From Guillardia theta CCMP2712 (lineage: Eukaryota > Cryptophyceae > Pyrenomonadales > Geminigeraceae): a stretch of DNA of 64,000 nucleotides. Below the pieces are notes generated by a model, which saw only the letters and a list, made by a program, of their open reading frames with translations, ran no database searches and had not been told where the DNA came from. Positions 33,313 to 43,825 of this stretch are shown in pieces; position 1 is the stretch's first letter; each line of letters opens with the position of its first letter. Made by a program: the position numbers and the translations under genes. The stretch spans positions 426,882 to 490,881 of the forward strand of contig NW_005434665.1 in assembly GCF_000315625.1 (NCBI RefSeq). The letters run 5' to 3'.

Positions 33313-33561
33313 CTAAGACTCCTCTTCAGGATTCGTCGATTCGCGATCGCGATCGTCCCCGTGCACGATGCTGTCGAAGATTTCCTTGTGGTACCACAGC
33401 CTTGCCCATATGCCACACGTTCCGATGATCATGAGAAGAAGCAAAACGAAGAAAACCTGCCTATCATCAGCGTCTTGCTTGTTCGCTTCCATCCTCCTTC
33501 GCCTCATCAACATCATCATCATCACCACCACCACCACCACCACCATCACCATCATCATTAA

Positions 33562-33623
<62 letters not shown>

Positions 33624-33928
33624 CCATCATCACCATCACCATCACCATCCCCACCATCACCATCACCACCACCATCACCATCACCATCACCATCACCATC
33701 ATCCCACAATCAACGTCACCATCTTCATTGTTCACAGCACCATCCACCATCTATCACCGTGGCCAAAGTCGCGCAGCTTCCTCCGTCTCCGTTGCATATT
33801 CCGCAGCTATCGCGGTATCCGTTGTTGGCGCACTTGGCAGAGGGAAGTACGTCGATGCCCGGGGGCCTCTGGGAGGTGGAGGAAGCAACGAGCGCAAGGA
33901 GGCTCAACCAGTACAAGGGTGACCCCAT
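33313..33928 (-). CDS. Small Cys-rich type I membrane protein, 2 exons
   Basis: Exon 33928-33758 and exon 33456-33313 join in phase to give 104 residues. A signal peptide (GSPLYWLSLLALVASSTS) is followed by a short outer part with five Cys, CANNGYRDSCGICNGDGGSC, the CGxCxGDxxSC motif found in many secreted protist and ADAMTS-type proteins. A membrane helix (VFFVLLLLMIIGTCGIW) and an acidic tail ending NPEEES come after it. Function unknown. The 301-nt intron between the exons is mostly a CAT/CAC triplet repeat; long frames through that repeat, on both strands, are not coding. It is divergent from the nuclease gene at 34576. Confidence 0.65.
33506..33715. repeat. CAT/CAC triplet repeat inside an intron
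   Basis: About 200 bases of CAT, ATC and CAC triplets fill most of the intron 33457-33757 of the small membrane protein gene and explain its exceptional length. Confidence 0.95.
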
Positions 33929-34575
33929 GATGGCATGCACAGCCCGAGCTGATGGGGATCTGAAGACATCGCACTGCTGCTCACGAGGGAGCATCAGCAG
34001 TGATGTTGAATGCTCGCCATGCTCATCGTGCGACCTGTCGCCTCTGCCCTCCCTGCGACAAGCACAAACTCAGTGAGAGCAGGAGATGAGGGTAAGGCAA
34101 TAGAGTCGTTCAACCCTTCCTCTCACCCTCCTCCAGCCCACCCCGCTCCCAAAACTCCTGCTCCTCTTTCACCTCTTTCTCCTGCTCCTCCCCCTGCTCC
34201 TGCTCTCTGTAGCTTCAGCCCTGCCCCGCGTTCAAGCCCCACTCGCTCAACAGTTCCTGTTCCATTTCTTCCTCCCTCCTCTTCCGCTGACCCTGCTCTT
34301 CGACCCTGTCCTGTCATGCAGTACCCTGAACCATCTTGCTCTTCCTATTCCTTCCCCCCCACCTCTCTTCTCCTCCCTCCCTCTTCTCCTCCCTCCCTCC
34401 CTCCTCCCTCCGATTTTCTGCTGTTCACCGTCTACACCAGACTGGCTGGAGTAGGGGTATTGCTTTGACCCCTACCCCCATTCTCATATATGATCAGATA
34501 TCAAAGTACCCCTACAATTAAACCCCCCACAAAATAAATTCCCTGTCGAGGTTTCGCACCTAGCAATACGCTGTA
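33929..34575. other. Divergent spacer
   Basis: A pyrimidine-rich section (34100-34430) precedes a tract with GGGGTA, ACCCCTACCCCC and TACCCCTAC (34450-34515), 60-125 bp before the nuclease ATG. No exon supported. Confidence 0.45.
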
Positions 34576-35403
34576 ATGGCCGCCTGTCGGGGAGCCCTAT
34601 GGCTGCTTGTGATGGCGGCGATGCTAAACGGCAGCGCCTCCTTCTCCACCAGCGTCATGCAACTGAACAGGAAGCAGCAGAGAAGCGCTGCTTGCAGGAT
34701 GGAGATGCTCGCAAAGGACGAGGGACTGGACGCCAAGCACCTTGCTGTGTCTGGTTTGCTGGCACTGGGGATAACGCTTGGTGGGAATTTTCCTTCCGTA
34801 GCAGCGAGTTTGCCAGATTTGACCAGCACGCCCTTGTCTGCAGCAAAAGTCTCGATCGTGCTGGAAGGAACCCCGAGGGTGGTTGACGGAGATACCTTGG
34901 TGTTCCAGACTGGGACTGGCCAGAAAGACCGAGTGAGATTGCTCGGCATCGATGCGCCAGAATCTCGTCAGATGTGCAAGGATGAGAAGGGGTTCCCGTA
35001 TGCCTGCGGCCTTCAGTCGAAGACCTACCTGCAGGACCTGATCAAGAACGACCTCGTCAAGTGCGTCGCCGAGAAGCGCGACATGTACTCAAGGGTGCTT
35101 GGAATCTGTTTTGACGAGAAGACCGGGGTGCAGATCAACGAGAACCTCGTCGAACAAGGTGAGGCTCTTGCCTATCAGCAGTACTCGAAAGTGTACGTGA
35201 AAAATGAAGAGCACGCCAAGTCTGGGAAGCGCGGAGTATGGAAAGGTTCGTTTCAAGAGCCTTGGCAGTACAGGAAAGACAAGCGTAGCAAGCAGGGTGG
35301 TGCATCAAGCAAGGCTGTAGGAAACGAGGTGTCGAAAGTTTCTCTGTCGAACAACAAACCTGTGAGCTCAGCCGACGACTTCGAAACTGACTTTGAGGAG
35401 TAA
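34576..35403 (+). CDS. Staphylococcal-nuclease-like protein, plastid-targeted
   Basis: Single exon, 275 residues. The N-terminus has a signal peptide (LWLLVMAAMLNGSASF) with Phe right at the predicted cut (GSA/SF or SAS/F), then a Ser/Arg/Lys-rich stretch, which is the bipartite targeting of complex red plastids. A second hydrophobic segment (AVSGLLALGITLGG) could be a thylakoid or membrane signal. The SNc domain covers about 90-225: TPRVVDGDTLVF, RVRLLGIDAPES, YSRVLGICF, INENLVEQGEALAYQQYS and AKSGKRGVW. Asp in VDGDT, Asp in GIDAPE and the Arg in RVRLLG and YSRVLG match the calcium and phosphate-binding residues of micrococcal nuclease, so activity is likely. Confidence 0.88.
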   Translation: MAACRGALWLLVMAAMLNGSASFSTSVMQLNRKQQRSAACRMEMLAKDEGLDAKHLAVSGLLALGITLGGNFPSVAASLPDLTSTPLSAAKVSIVLEGTPRVVDGDTLVFQTGTGQKDRVRLLGIDAPESRQMCKDEKGFPYACGLQSKTYLQDLIKNDLVKCVAEKRDMYSRVLGICFDEKTGVQINENLVEQGEALAYQQYSKVYVKNEEHAKSGKRGVWKGSFQEPWQYRKDKRSKQGGASSKAVGNEVSKVSLSNNKPVSSADDFETDFEE

Positions 35404-35603
35404 GATCAGGAATGGTTCTGTAAACACATCCACTGTGGAATTTCTCTGACAATAAAACATTCCGTCGGATTTTCAATTTCACCCAGAAATTCCATTTAAT
35501 AACATCCAAAAGACTCGACAAGTAACATCATGCGATCCGTGACTAGTATGTCGGACCGAAGTCTGTCAAATGTGAGATAACGGAAACTACTTAACCCTTC
35601 CGC

Positions 35604-36809
35604 TCAGTGGTCGACTGATTTGTTCCACTTCGGATGGATGGTTCCCAAGAGTTTGTCCCAGTGCGTAAAGTACAAGCTGAAGTGATAACCAGGGTGCTGA
35701 TGATGGATGTCGTGATGATACACGTCGTTCAAAAGCTTTCTCAAGTCTCCCGACATCCCAGTTGCTGCCCAGAGCAATTGGCTCACGTGCGGAACGTAGG
35801 GGAAAATCTCGTAGCCGCAATGGCCTCCGATGTGAATGGCGATCATCCAAAGCTCGTAGATCCTGTGCAGCTGAATGGGAATGGGAAAGATGAATATTTC
35901 AACCACCGCATTCACAAACATGATGACTGCTTCCAACCTGGGAGGGAAAACATGTCAACATGTCCATCATTGCTCAAGAGTTGATATTCTATGATTGAGA
36001 AACAAAACTGCGGCAATGCGATATCAAACAGGTGTTACAAATTACACAGTTCGCCGCACAATACAACATTTCTCGGGCGGGCAGGAAATTGAAAATCGCA
36101 CGCACAGCTGTAAAAAGAGCTGAAAAAGATCTGGAAGCAAACCAAGAGAAGGAGGTATACAGGACAGACAGCAATGCAACACGAGATATTCTCATCCAAA
36201 ACATGCTAGTGAGTAAGTCAGCACTTACCAATGAAAACTGTAGCCAGAGAACGCGCTAGGATCCTTGGATTGATGGTGGATGTAATGAACATGCTTCATG
36301 AAGTACGGATAGTGAAGTAGCCGATGAAAGAAGTAAAACCAGGTATCATGAAAAACATCCAAGAGAAATATCATCAAGATAGAATGGAACACGTTGAATG
36401 GGGATTGAAAGTATTCCGATAGATCATCGTTCTTAAGTACCCCGTACCCTTTGTTATGCAGCATCTGTGCTAAGTACAACATGAACGCGCGGATGCTGAC
36501 CGGTATCACGCTTTGGATCGCATCTCTCACTGTGTCGGCATCGTTCTGCTTCTTACCCCCTCTCACGCTCCTCACCGGAAAGATCCTCGGCACACCAAAG
36601 TGCAAAAGACATGAGATTCCATAGTACACCAAGAAAGTAGCCGCAAAGATGCTTACGAACCCAGAGTCCAACAGGTAGAGCGATTCTGACGGCTTCCAGG
36701 AGCCTCCATACACTCCATGGCTTCCTTGCTCTATCAGGATGCTGCTGTCCGGCTCATGGCTCTGCATGTGCGCGCCCTCGTGGCTCAGGTTGGCGCCGTG
36801 CTCAACCAT
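35604..36809 (-). CDS. Fatty acid hydroxylase / sterol desaturase superfamily protein, 2 exons
   Basis: Exons 36809-36229 and 35937-35604 join in phase (304 residues). This is an ER-type di-iron membrane enzyme: the His boxes are HDTWFYFFHRLLH, HYIHHQS and HHDIHHQHPGYHFSLYFTHW. Hydrophobic segments lie around residues 48-72, 95-115 and 140-160, with two more in exon 2. The spacing matches the PF04116 family (C5-sterol desaturase, C4-methyl oxidase, fatty acid 2-hydroxylase). I cannot choose between sterol and lipid substrates from sequence alone, though the DTWFYFFHRLLHYPY segment is most like the sterol desaturase side. It is divergent from the gene at 37001, with 191 bp between start codons. 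Confidence 0.88.
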
Positions 36810-37000
36810 CGTGGCAGTCAGAATCCTTTACAGGGGCCGACCGTTACATGTTTATAAGTGAGGCCGTTACTGACGTACCCGTTACTCGACGTTGCGTTTG
36901 TCAGCAAATTTGGCGGGTGTTGAACTGAAAAGTGAAAATACACCTGAAAATTTGAATTATCGCTTCAAACTTGTTTAACGCTCTCTGGCTCATACCCGGC

Positions 37001-38001
37001 ATGCTCAGCAGTGAAAGGAGCAAGTTCCTATGGCCGGACTTCGACGCAGGCCATGCAGGCGCTGCTTCTTCCACTCCTCCTCATACATCCATGTTCAGCA
37101 TGAAGCCCAGACAGCCGAAACCCGCCCCTGCTCGTGCATCCGAGGTGCCGTTGACGTCAAACCCAAATGTGCAGGCCAAGGAGTCGGTCAAACCAGCATC
37201 GATCCCGCCGATGGCAAATGAGGTACTGAGGCGACCTCTTCCTTGGGACCTTCAGTTCCTGACAAGTTGCATGCGCCAGGCCAAGAGGCAACCAACACAG
37301 ATCAAGACCGAACCCGTCAGACCCAGGAATGACAAAAATGACAAGCCAAAGACTCGCCCCTCGTTGTCTGAGCAGGTTGTGAAAGTTCAGTGTCTCGTGC
37401 TCACGCTCATGCTCTGCAAAGCTTGCAAGGGTTTCCATGAAGACGGACATCATCACGTCTTGCCTGAAGCAATCAATACTAAAAGACGGAGGCAGCACTG
37501 AAACCCCGAAACTGCTTGTTTACTGTAATTGCTTCCAAGTAGGCAGCTCATCCAGTCAGGTGATCAGACCTGCGTTGGGAAGAGACTCGATCTAACTTGT
37601 CGAAAGTTCTCATCCCCAGTCCAATTCTTCAGTGACAAGTGTAAATATGCTTTCCATCATCCAAAGAAGGAACGGATAGACATGGAGATGTTCTACAAGG
37701 ACATGGTGCAATACAGCTGCGATGACAAGAAGCGTTCGTTCGTCTTCAAGATCAGACGTCAGCTCGGTAAAGAATATATGTGATGCTCAATCACCCGAAG
37801 CTAACGCGCATCCCTTTCAGAACACTTTCCGTTTGAGTACGAACCAAATCGCCCTGACCACTTCCTTTCCATCACCTTCTCCAGACAAGACTACATTTCG
37901 TGAGAGCTCATTCCCTCTGAACCTTTGACATGCAATGATTATTGCGTTGTTTTTGCAGATTCAAAAGCAGAATCTTCCCCATCGTGGGCCAAGGACGATG
38001 A
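37001..38001 (+). CDS. Unknown protein, 5 exons
   Basis: Exons: 37001-37375, 37486-37538, 37633-37766, 37821-37899, 37959-38001 (TGA); phases fit and give 227 residues. The first half is a disordered basic/Pro-rich region (MKPRQPKPAPARA). The second half looks folded: NCLFTVIASND, KYAFHHPKKERIDMEMFYKD, SFVFKIRRQLG and FEYEPNRPDHFLSITFSRQD. I recognise no family. The last exon is the least certain, since later frames are also open. Confidence 0.55.
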
Positions 38002-38141
38002 TAGTACAAACATCCACGATTTTTGTTGTCAACCGCAATCTTCCCTCAAAGTTTTTCGAATCTCATCACCTAGCTGTACAAAGAATATTTGCATCCTATT
38101 TTACGACGATCTCCATGTCCTCTCAGGACGTCGAGGCATCT

Positions 38142-39111
38142 TTAGACCTGAATGAAGCAAATCAAACCAAAAGTCTCCAACGCAGACCAACTCAAGAGGT
38201 CACGTTGGGGTTGTGAAAGAAGAGTCATCCAGAGTGAAGTCATCAAGAAGTATGCTCTCTGCTGTGTTGAGTCAGGATTGTATCTAGTGAGAATGCAAGA
38301 AACAATGCGCTGTACCCGATATCTCTTCATCCCAGTTGGGCGGCCTTTACATCATCAAGTCACTACCTTCCCAGGATGCAAGAAAAGATACTCACAGCGG
38401 AGATCTTGGAGATAATCCGCTCCGCGGTCCTCCCGTTGCAAACCCACTGGGTGCTTCACTGCGAACTGAAGCCTGCCACTTCTTGTCAGGATATCGCTAG
38501 GTGGAGGAGTGCCCATACTGGTGATCGCAACATATCTCGCCCCCTGTGAGGAACGGCATTCAGGGCATTCCAATTTCCAGCATGCCAGGGGATACCTTCG
38601 GATAGATTCGATCCCCACTGAGTTCAGCAGGTGGTCTTGCGTTATGTTGGCATTGCTGGTGCTGTCGGAGTCGTGCAGAAGTGCGGTTGGTGGCACCGTG
38701 CTTCCACCGGCAAGGCCGCCTTCTGCAAGGTAGAGAACCGTCACGCAAGCAGGAGGAAGCGAGCAATCAATGTCAGGGTACCAGGTGTGCAAGGCGAGCT
38801 CTTACACTCCTCATCAAGCTGCTGTCAAGAGCGGTTCAGGACATGACCCGCACACCAGGTCAAAAACGTGTATCAAGACACACCTTGCTCTCGTTGGCTG
38901 TAAGGTTGAGAGCTGGCGCCTCCTCCAAGAAAGATTCGGGTGGGATGCGCTCCCTTGATCTCACTCCTAAGGGCGCAAGACGATAATCCGTCTGATCATT
39001 CCTGCCATGTGACTGGATCGGCCTGATGAATTCTGATACCTCTGTTGGCAAGGCCTGTGGAAACGATGTGAGGAGCTTCTTTGGCACTCGATGGATATCG
39101 GTCGTGTGACC
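38142..39111 (-). CDS. Unknown protein, at least 5 exons, 5' end unresolved
   Basis: Exons 39054-38884, 38821-38782, 38722-38396 and 38344-38142 join in phase to a TGA. A further exon ending at the donor 39110-39109 (RRINAVSSRNDVAE) fits in phase upstream, but its own start was not found. Peptides include ALPTEVSEFIRPIQSHG, NLTANESK, SVGIESIRRYPLACW, KLECPECRSSQGARYV and GRLQFAVKHPVGLQRED. CPEC suggests half of a metal site. No family recognised. It is convergent with the 37001 gene (141 bp between stops). Confidence 0.45.
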
Positions 39112-40147
39112 TCAGCTACATCATTCCTAGATGAAACTGCGTTGATTCGCCTACTTGCTGTTGGAACGTGTACTGATGAAGGGGCTCGGTTGCTCTTTTT
39201 GCAGTTCACACCAATGTGCCTGCATCAGCGACTGCTCGTGAGCGGCGCACAGCCAAGGAGGGGTGTGGAGGGAGCAGTCAAACGACAAGCTTACCAATCG
39301 GAGAGGACCAGTCCCGCCAGAATGAGAATGAGGCACTCGGAACGAGCCATCCAGCTCCGGTGCTCGATCCTGAGCCAAGAGCGTGGGGTCCAAAGACGGA
39401 GATGGAGACGATCACAGGGGAAGAGGCTGGAGCTCAACCTGTCGAGATCTCATCTGGTCCTCGCTGAGGCTGCTTCCTCACTCCTCAACGTGCTCGCCCC
39501 CCTCCCTCATCCTCCTTCCCTTCCTTCCATCCTCGATCCCACATGGACCATCGAGTTGCGCCGAGTTGGGTTGCGGGCCAACCCCTTCCACAATGAAAGA
39601 AGGAAAAGAACCTACCGGGGCCGTACTACAGGCCCCCCGGGCCGTCACTGACCCGGAGTCACTGAGTCAGTCACATGATCCGATCAGTCACTAGCCGCGC
39701 AGCGGCCGGGTCACCGGTACTGACAGTGAGTGACACCGCTTCAAGGCTTGGGCCCGGCGGCCGCACTGACTCAGTGACCCGGCGACTCAGTCTCGCCGTG
39801 ACCGGCGGTCACCGTTGAGACTCGGAAAAAGGGATGAAAAGATTCAAGAGGGTAAGATTTTGAAATTTGACATACGTAGTAGTACACGCCTCTGAGAGCC
39901 GCGTCAGACGACTGGCCCGCGAGAAACTTGAAGGCTTCGAAAGAAAGAAAGGGGGGGAGGAATGGGCAGCACTACGCTGACAGCGAACTTGTGGCGACAT
40001 GACAGGGGGCGTGAGGCACCTGGTTGCGGGGCCTCTAGAGCAACTCATCGTGCAGCCTGTCGGTGACAAGAAGTGAGAGGAACAGAGGAGGAGGAGGAGG
40101 AGGAGGAGGAGGAGGAGGAGGAGGAGGAGGAGGAGGAGGAGTCGGCA
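39112..40147. other. Unresolved stretch with GC-rich island (about 39610-39830)
   Basis: 5' exons of the preceding gene probably lie at 39112-39480 (a GTAAGC donor on the minus strand near 39295 follows a PHSHSGGTGPLRL segment). The island has GGCCCCCCGGGCC and repeated CACTGAGTCAG/TGACTCAGTGACC words. A GGA repeat (40085-40141) lies in the 3' UTR of the Sec1-like gene. Confidence 0.5.
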
Positions 40148-43100
40148 TCACCTCTGTATCGCATCCACGAACTTCTTTGGGGTGAGCATGTCGGTCCCTC
40201 CTATCAGGATCATCCTGCCGAGGCTCTACCAGCAGCTTCAGCGGCCCGCAGAACTTTGCGGTCAAGTCGAGCTCAACGACCTGAGAGACATGATACGCCG
40301 CTCGCATTTCTGAGTAGGTAACTCCTCCCACCACGAACACGATCAGAGGCGATCTGATCGCCTGCTGCTTCCCCTCCTCCTCCTTCTCCTCCTTCATGTC
40401 TGTTCAGCTAGCCGTCAGGTCTTCCTCCCTCTCGCCTCCCACCCCCGCGTTGGAAACTTTACATGTCCTCGGTCGACTTCTGGTCGACATTCCTAAGGTG
40501 ATAGCGTCTAGTTCCGAGCTTGTGTTCTTCGGGCGATCTTGTCCTGGGGTACATCAGTCTCTCTGCTTCAGCCGTCCCACCCCTGCCTCTGCAACCTCCC
40601 TCCCTCCCTCCCTCCCTCCCTCCCCTCCTTCTCTGCCTCCTCCTTCACGCTACCTGTCGATACAGCATCTGCATCCTCGGGGTTTACAGTAGGGAACGAC
40701 TGTATCGGTAGTTTGCTGTCCGTCAACAGCTCGAGCAACTCCTGCAGAGGAGGACGATATCGTGAGATGTTGTAGGAGACGTCTCCGGTCTTCTCCTTGG
40801 AGCCCCACTTGAGAAACTTCCTCCTGCACTCTACAGTGAGCAGGGAGAGGAGTGAGAGGAGCAGGCCGGACATGGAGGATCTGCTGGAAGCCGGTGTGGA
40901 GATTTGAATCAGCGAGTCGAGGTTGGCGATCAACTGCTCAACAAGTTCAGGGGAGGAGAGGGGAGACGAAGGACGGCAGGAGGGGGGGGGGGCAGAGGGG
41001 ACACGAAGGAGGGCAGAAGGGGGAGAGGAAGGAGGGCAGAAGAGGGGGAGGGGGAAGGGGGAAAAGGGAAGGAGAGGAGAGGAGCAGCTAGTGATGGGGT
41101 TACATGTGCATAATGCTGCGCTTCAGCCATGCCCAGCAACTGATCGATGAGGGTCTCGCCCTGGTTGTCTTGCTGCTGCGGATTTCTCTCCTGCCCTTCA
41201 AGTCAGCAGCCTGGAGGCTCATGGTTCTTGTCGACCATCGTCAGGAAGTAGATGAGGATAAGCCTCAGCTTGTCTGAGATCTGCCAAACTCTGACAAGCA
41301 GCACGGCGGTCTGAGGAAGAGCCTCGTACCTCGATCGTCTTGTCCACCAGCAGGGTAGACAGCCCCGTGGTGACCGAATTCCTCTTGACAGCCTGAGGCA
41401 CAAAGAGGATGTGAGAGGAATTTTCAGCTCCAACTGGCGGGAGAGGACCTTCCCCTCCGCGTCCTGATGGCAGGACATGTTCTGTTCCCACGTGGCGATG
41501 TCCTCTAGCTTGAGATCGTTGAACCTGCTCCTTCCTCATCAGCGGTGTGCGGCGTTCTCCCTTCCCTCCCACTTCGACATGCACTTCCTGACTACATCCA
41601 TGTGCAACGAGTACTTCCCCACGAGCTCCTGCAGGAGACGGTCAGCGCTCCTCCTCCTCCTCACGAGGCTCGTTCCTTGTACTGCGGCATCGCCTGGATG
41701 GCTTCTGCCATCTCCTTCAGCTCGCGCACTCCTCCCCTCACCATCCCCACGGCCTGTGGCCAACACGTCACAAGGAGCAGCAGGGGAGCCTCGCTCCTCG
41801 CCTTGTTCTCTGAAGCGAACCTGTTGAACTCGTTGAGCACAAACTCGATCGTGTCAGCGATGTGCATGTGCTTGATACGCGGCCAGAGCGGGTCCGTGTC
41901 GTTGAGCAACACCTCCTTCTCCACCTGCTGCCCACCAGCCCCCGAGAAGGAATACTTGTATTTGTCCCCCTGTATCTCCAGGAGGTCTTGCGCCATGGCC
42001 TGATGCTGCAAGTCAGGAGGGAGGGGAAGGGGGGCAAGGGGAGGCAGCCTGGTAGGTGAACTCGTGGAGGAGAGGAGAGAGTAGGTCGCCGCATCGGTCA
42101 ACGATGAGGAACTGCGTCATTGTGAGTCAGCCCCTCCTCCAGCTCCGTCTCAGCATCAACAGTCGTCTTCTCCGTCGCCGAGTTGAACCAGAGGCCGATG
42201 TTGGATGACTCTGCCTGTTTCTCCAGGCGGTCCTGACGTTGCAGGGGTCACCCCCGTGCCGCTCTTGCAGAGCAGGTGGGTTACCAGCTGGAGTTCAAGA
42301 GCTCGAGCGATGACCTCCGAGACATCCGAGTGTGGGGGGGTCGTCGCGCGGTACCTCACGATAGGCCGAACCCCTAGCGAGACGCTGCGATAGGGGTCAA
42401 CGGGCCACGGAGCCTACACTCACGACTCACCACAGGGTTGCCAGTCGATTCGCTATCATCATCTGCATGCTTGACTGCCCGATCAAGTCAAACGCTTGCT
42501 AGGGCAGGACTCCGCTCACCCTCTCCTCCTGCTTCGCCTTCCCGAACATGACGTGGAAGGCCTGAGGCAGATCGAGAGAGAAGACCTGCGAGCAAGAGCG
42601 GTTCAGGCTGACGAGGGAGGACGGCGAGGTCAACTCGACCTGCGACTCCATCGCAAGATATTCCGTGTTGAGCACCTTGAATGTCTTGAGACGATCCAGT
42701 AATAGCTTGCACTGCCGATATGTATTCACACAACGAGCTGATTCGGCAAACTACCCTTCACACTTGTTTGATGGGGAATAAAGTCTCATCCGTGGGCTGC
42801 GAGGTAAAATACACATGCGCCGCTGCATACCTACAGCATCAACTCAGCAGCAAGATTGTTAAAAAACAGCCTTCTTCCTGGAACTACACACTTAAAACTT
42901 TTCCTCCCGACAAGACAGATACATTCGCCTTCCCATTTTCCATGAGACTCACTTTGGCGGTTTTCCTTCTTGGAAATCAGAGCACAATCTTTTCACGGAG
43001 CTCCACTGGAGTAGTCAGAATCACTGGGGTCTTGTTAGAAGCAGCCTCCTCGAGTTACCGAAGGCGTCAGGAAGTAGATGGCATGCATATTCGGCATTGG

Positions 43101-43505
43101 TTGCCGGTCGAGCTCGACATTTTCGATGAGCGAAATTCCTTCCTCGGTCATTTCAGACAGCCTGCTTCAAGTTTGAAATTCATAGATAGCCGTAGCGAAA
43201 ACTCAACCTGCAAGCAGTGCTGACAACCCGCACTGAGTTGCCGTCGACGACCAAGACCTTCCAGTCTTGATCGGCGCAAGTCTGCGGATCAAAGCATGAG
43301 ATCAAGGATGAGAGTGAGGCTTCATTCACTTGCACTTCGACTTCACGTTACCTCAACTCAGAATTCTTGCCCATCCCACCCCACCCCACTGCCTCCTGCT
43401 CCTGCTCCTCCTCCTGCTCCTGCTCCTGCTCCTCCTGCTGCTCCTCCTCCTGCTGCTCCTGCTCCTCCTCATCCTGCTCCTGCTCCTGCTGCTCCTCCTG
43501 CTGCT

Positions 43506-43565
<60 letters not shown>

Positions 43566-43695
43566 CCTCCTGCTCCTGCTCCTGCTCCTCATCCTCATCC
43601 TGATCCTGCTCCTGCTCCTCCTCCTCCTCCTCCTCCCTCACCGTCTTTGCCATAGTGATCAACCGATCAGCCGTGAGGCTGCGGAGATCCGCCAT
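40148..43695 (-). CDS. Sec1/Munc18 (SM) family vesicle-fusion regulator, multi-exon
   Basis: The start is ATG 43695 (MADLRSLTADRLI); the stop is at 40150-40148. SM proteins clasp syntaxin/SNARE bundles and are needed for membrane fusion. Landmarks run through the whole family: DWKVLVVDGNSVRVVS, EEGISLIENVELDRQPMP, NMHAIYFLTPS, RLCSDFQEGKPPK, YAAAHVYFTS, QVFSLDLPQAFHVMF, NRLATLC, GVRPIVRYRA, FLIVDRCGDLLSPLLHEFTY, MAQDLLEIQGDKYKYSF, LWPRIKHMHIAD, MPQYKER, ELVGKYSLHMDVVRKCM, ISDKLRLILIYFLT, VSYNISRYRPPLQELLE, LIVFVVGGVTYSEMR, and the end LIGGTDMLTPKKFVDAIQR. It is closest to plasma-membrane Sec1/KEULE/STXBP1 types. The intron 42048-42000 begins GC rather than GT, and intron 1 carries a 260-bp CTGCTC repeat. 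Confidence 0.93.
43381..43640. repeat. CTCCTG/CTGCTC repeat in intron 1 of the Sec1-like gene
   Basis: 260 bases of CTCCTGCTC-type units. Long open frames on both strands (poly-Leu, Ser/Cys, Pro/Ala, Glu/Gln) arise only from the repeat. Phase-consistent splice sites on either side remove it. Confidence 0.95.
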
Positions 43696-43825
43696 GGACG
43701 ATAACCTGTAAAAGCTAAAACAAAAAGCCTAACTAAAACAAACTTGGAAAGAAAATATTTTAGATGACTCGATTTTTGAAATATCGATGAGCTAATTTTA
43801 AAGGAAACTCATAAGCCGGGCGGCC
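43696..43825. promoter_or_regulatory. 130-bp bidirectional promoter region
   Basis: Only 130 bp separate the start codons of the Sec1-like (-) and SET-like (+) genes. It is AT-rich in the middle (AAATATTTTAGATG, TTTTTGAAATATCG), unlike the flanks. Promoter function is inferred from position. Confidence 0.5.

Noticed and set aside
33361..33561. Poly-His peptide (His run at its end) as a metal-binding protein
   Set aside because: Encoded by the CAT/CAC intron repeat; the exons on both sides splice it out.
43330..43704. Poly-Leu, Cys/Ser and Glu/Gln proteins of 80-124 residues
   Set aside because: All arise from the CTGCTC repeat in intron 1 of the Sec1-like gene, which is bounded by good splice sites that join conserved family residues.
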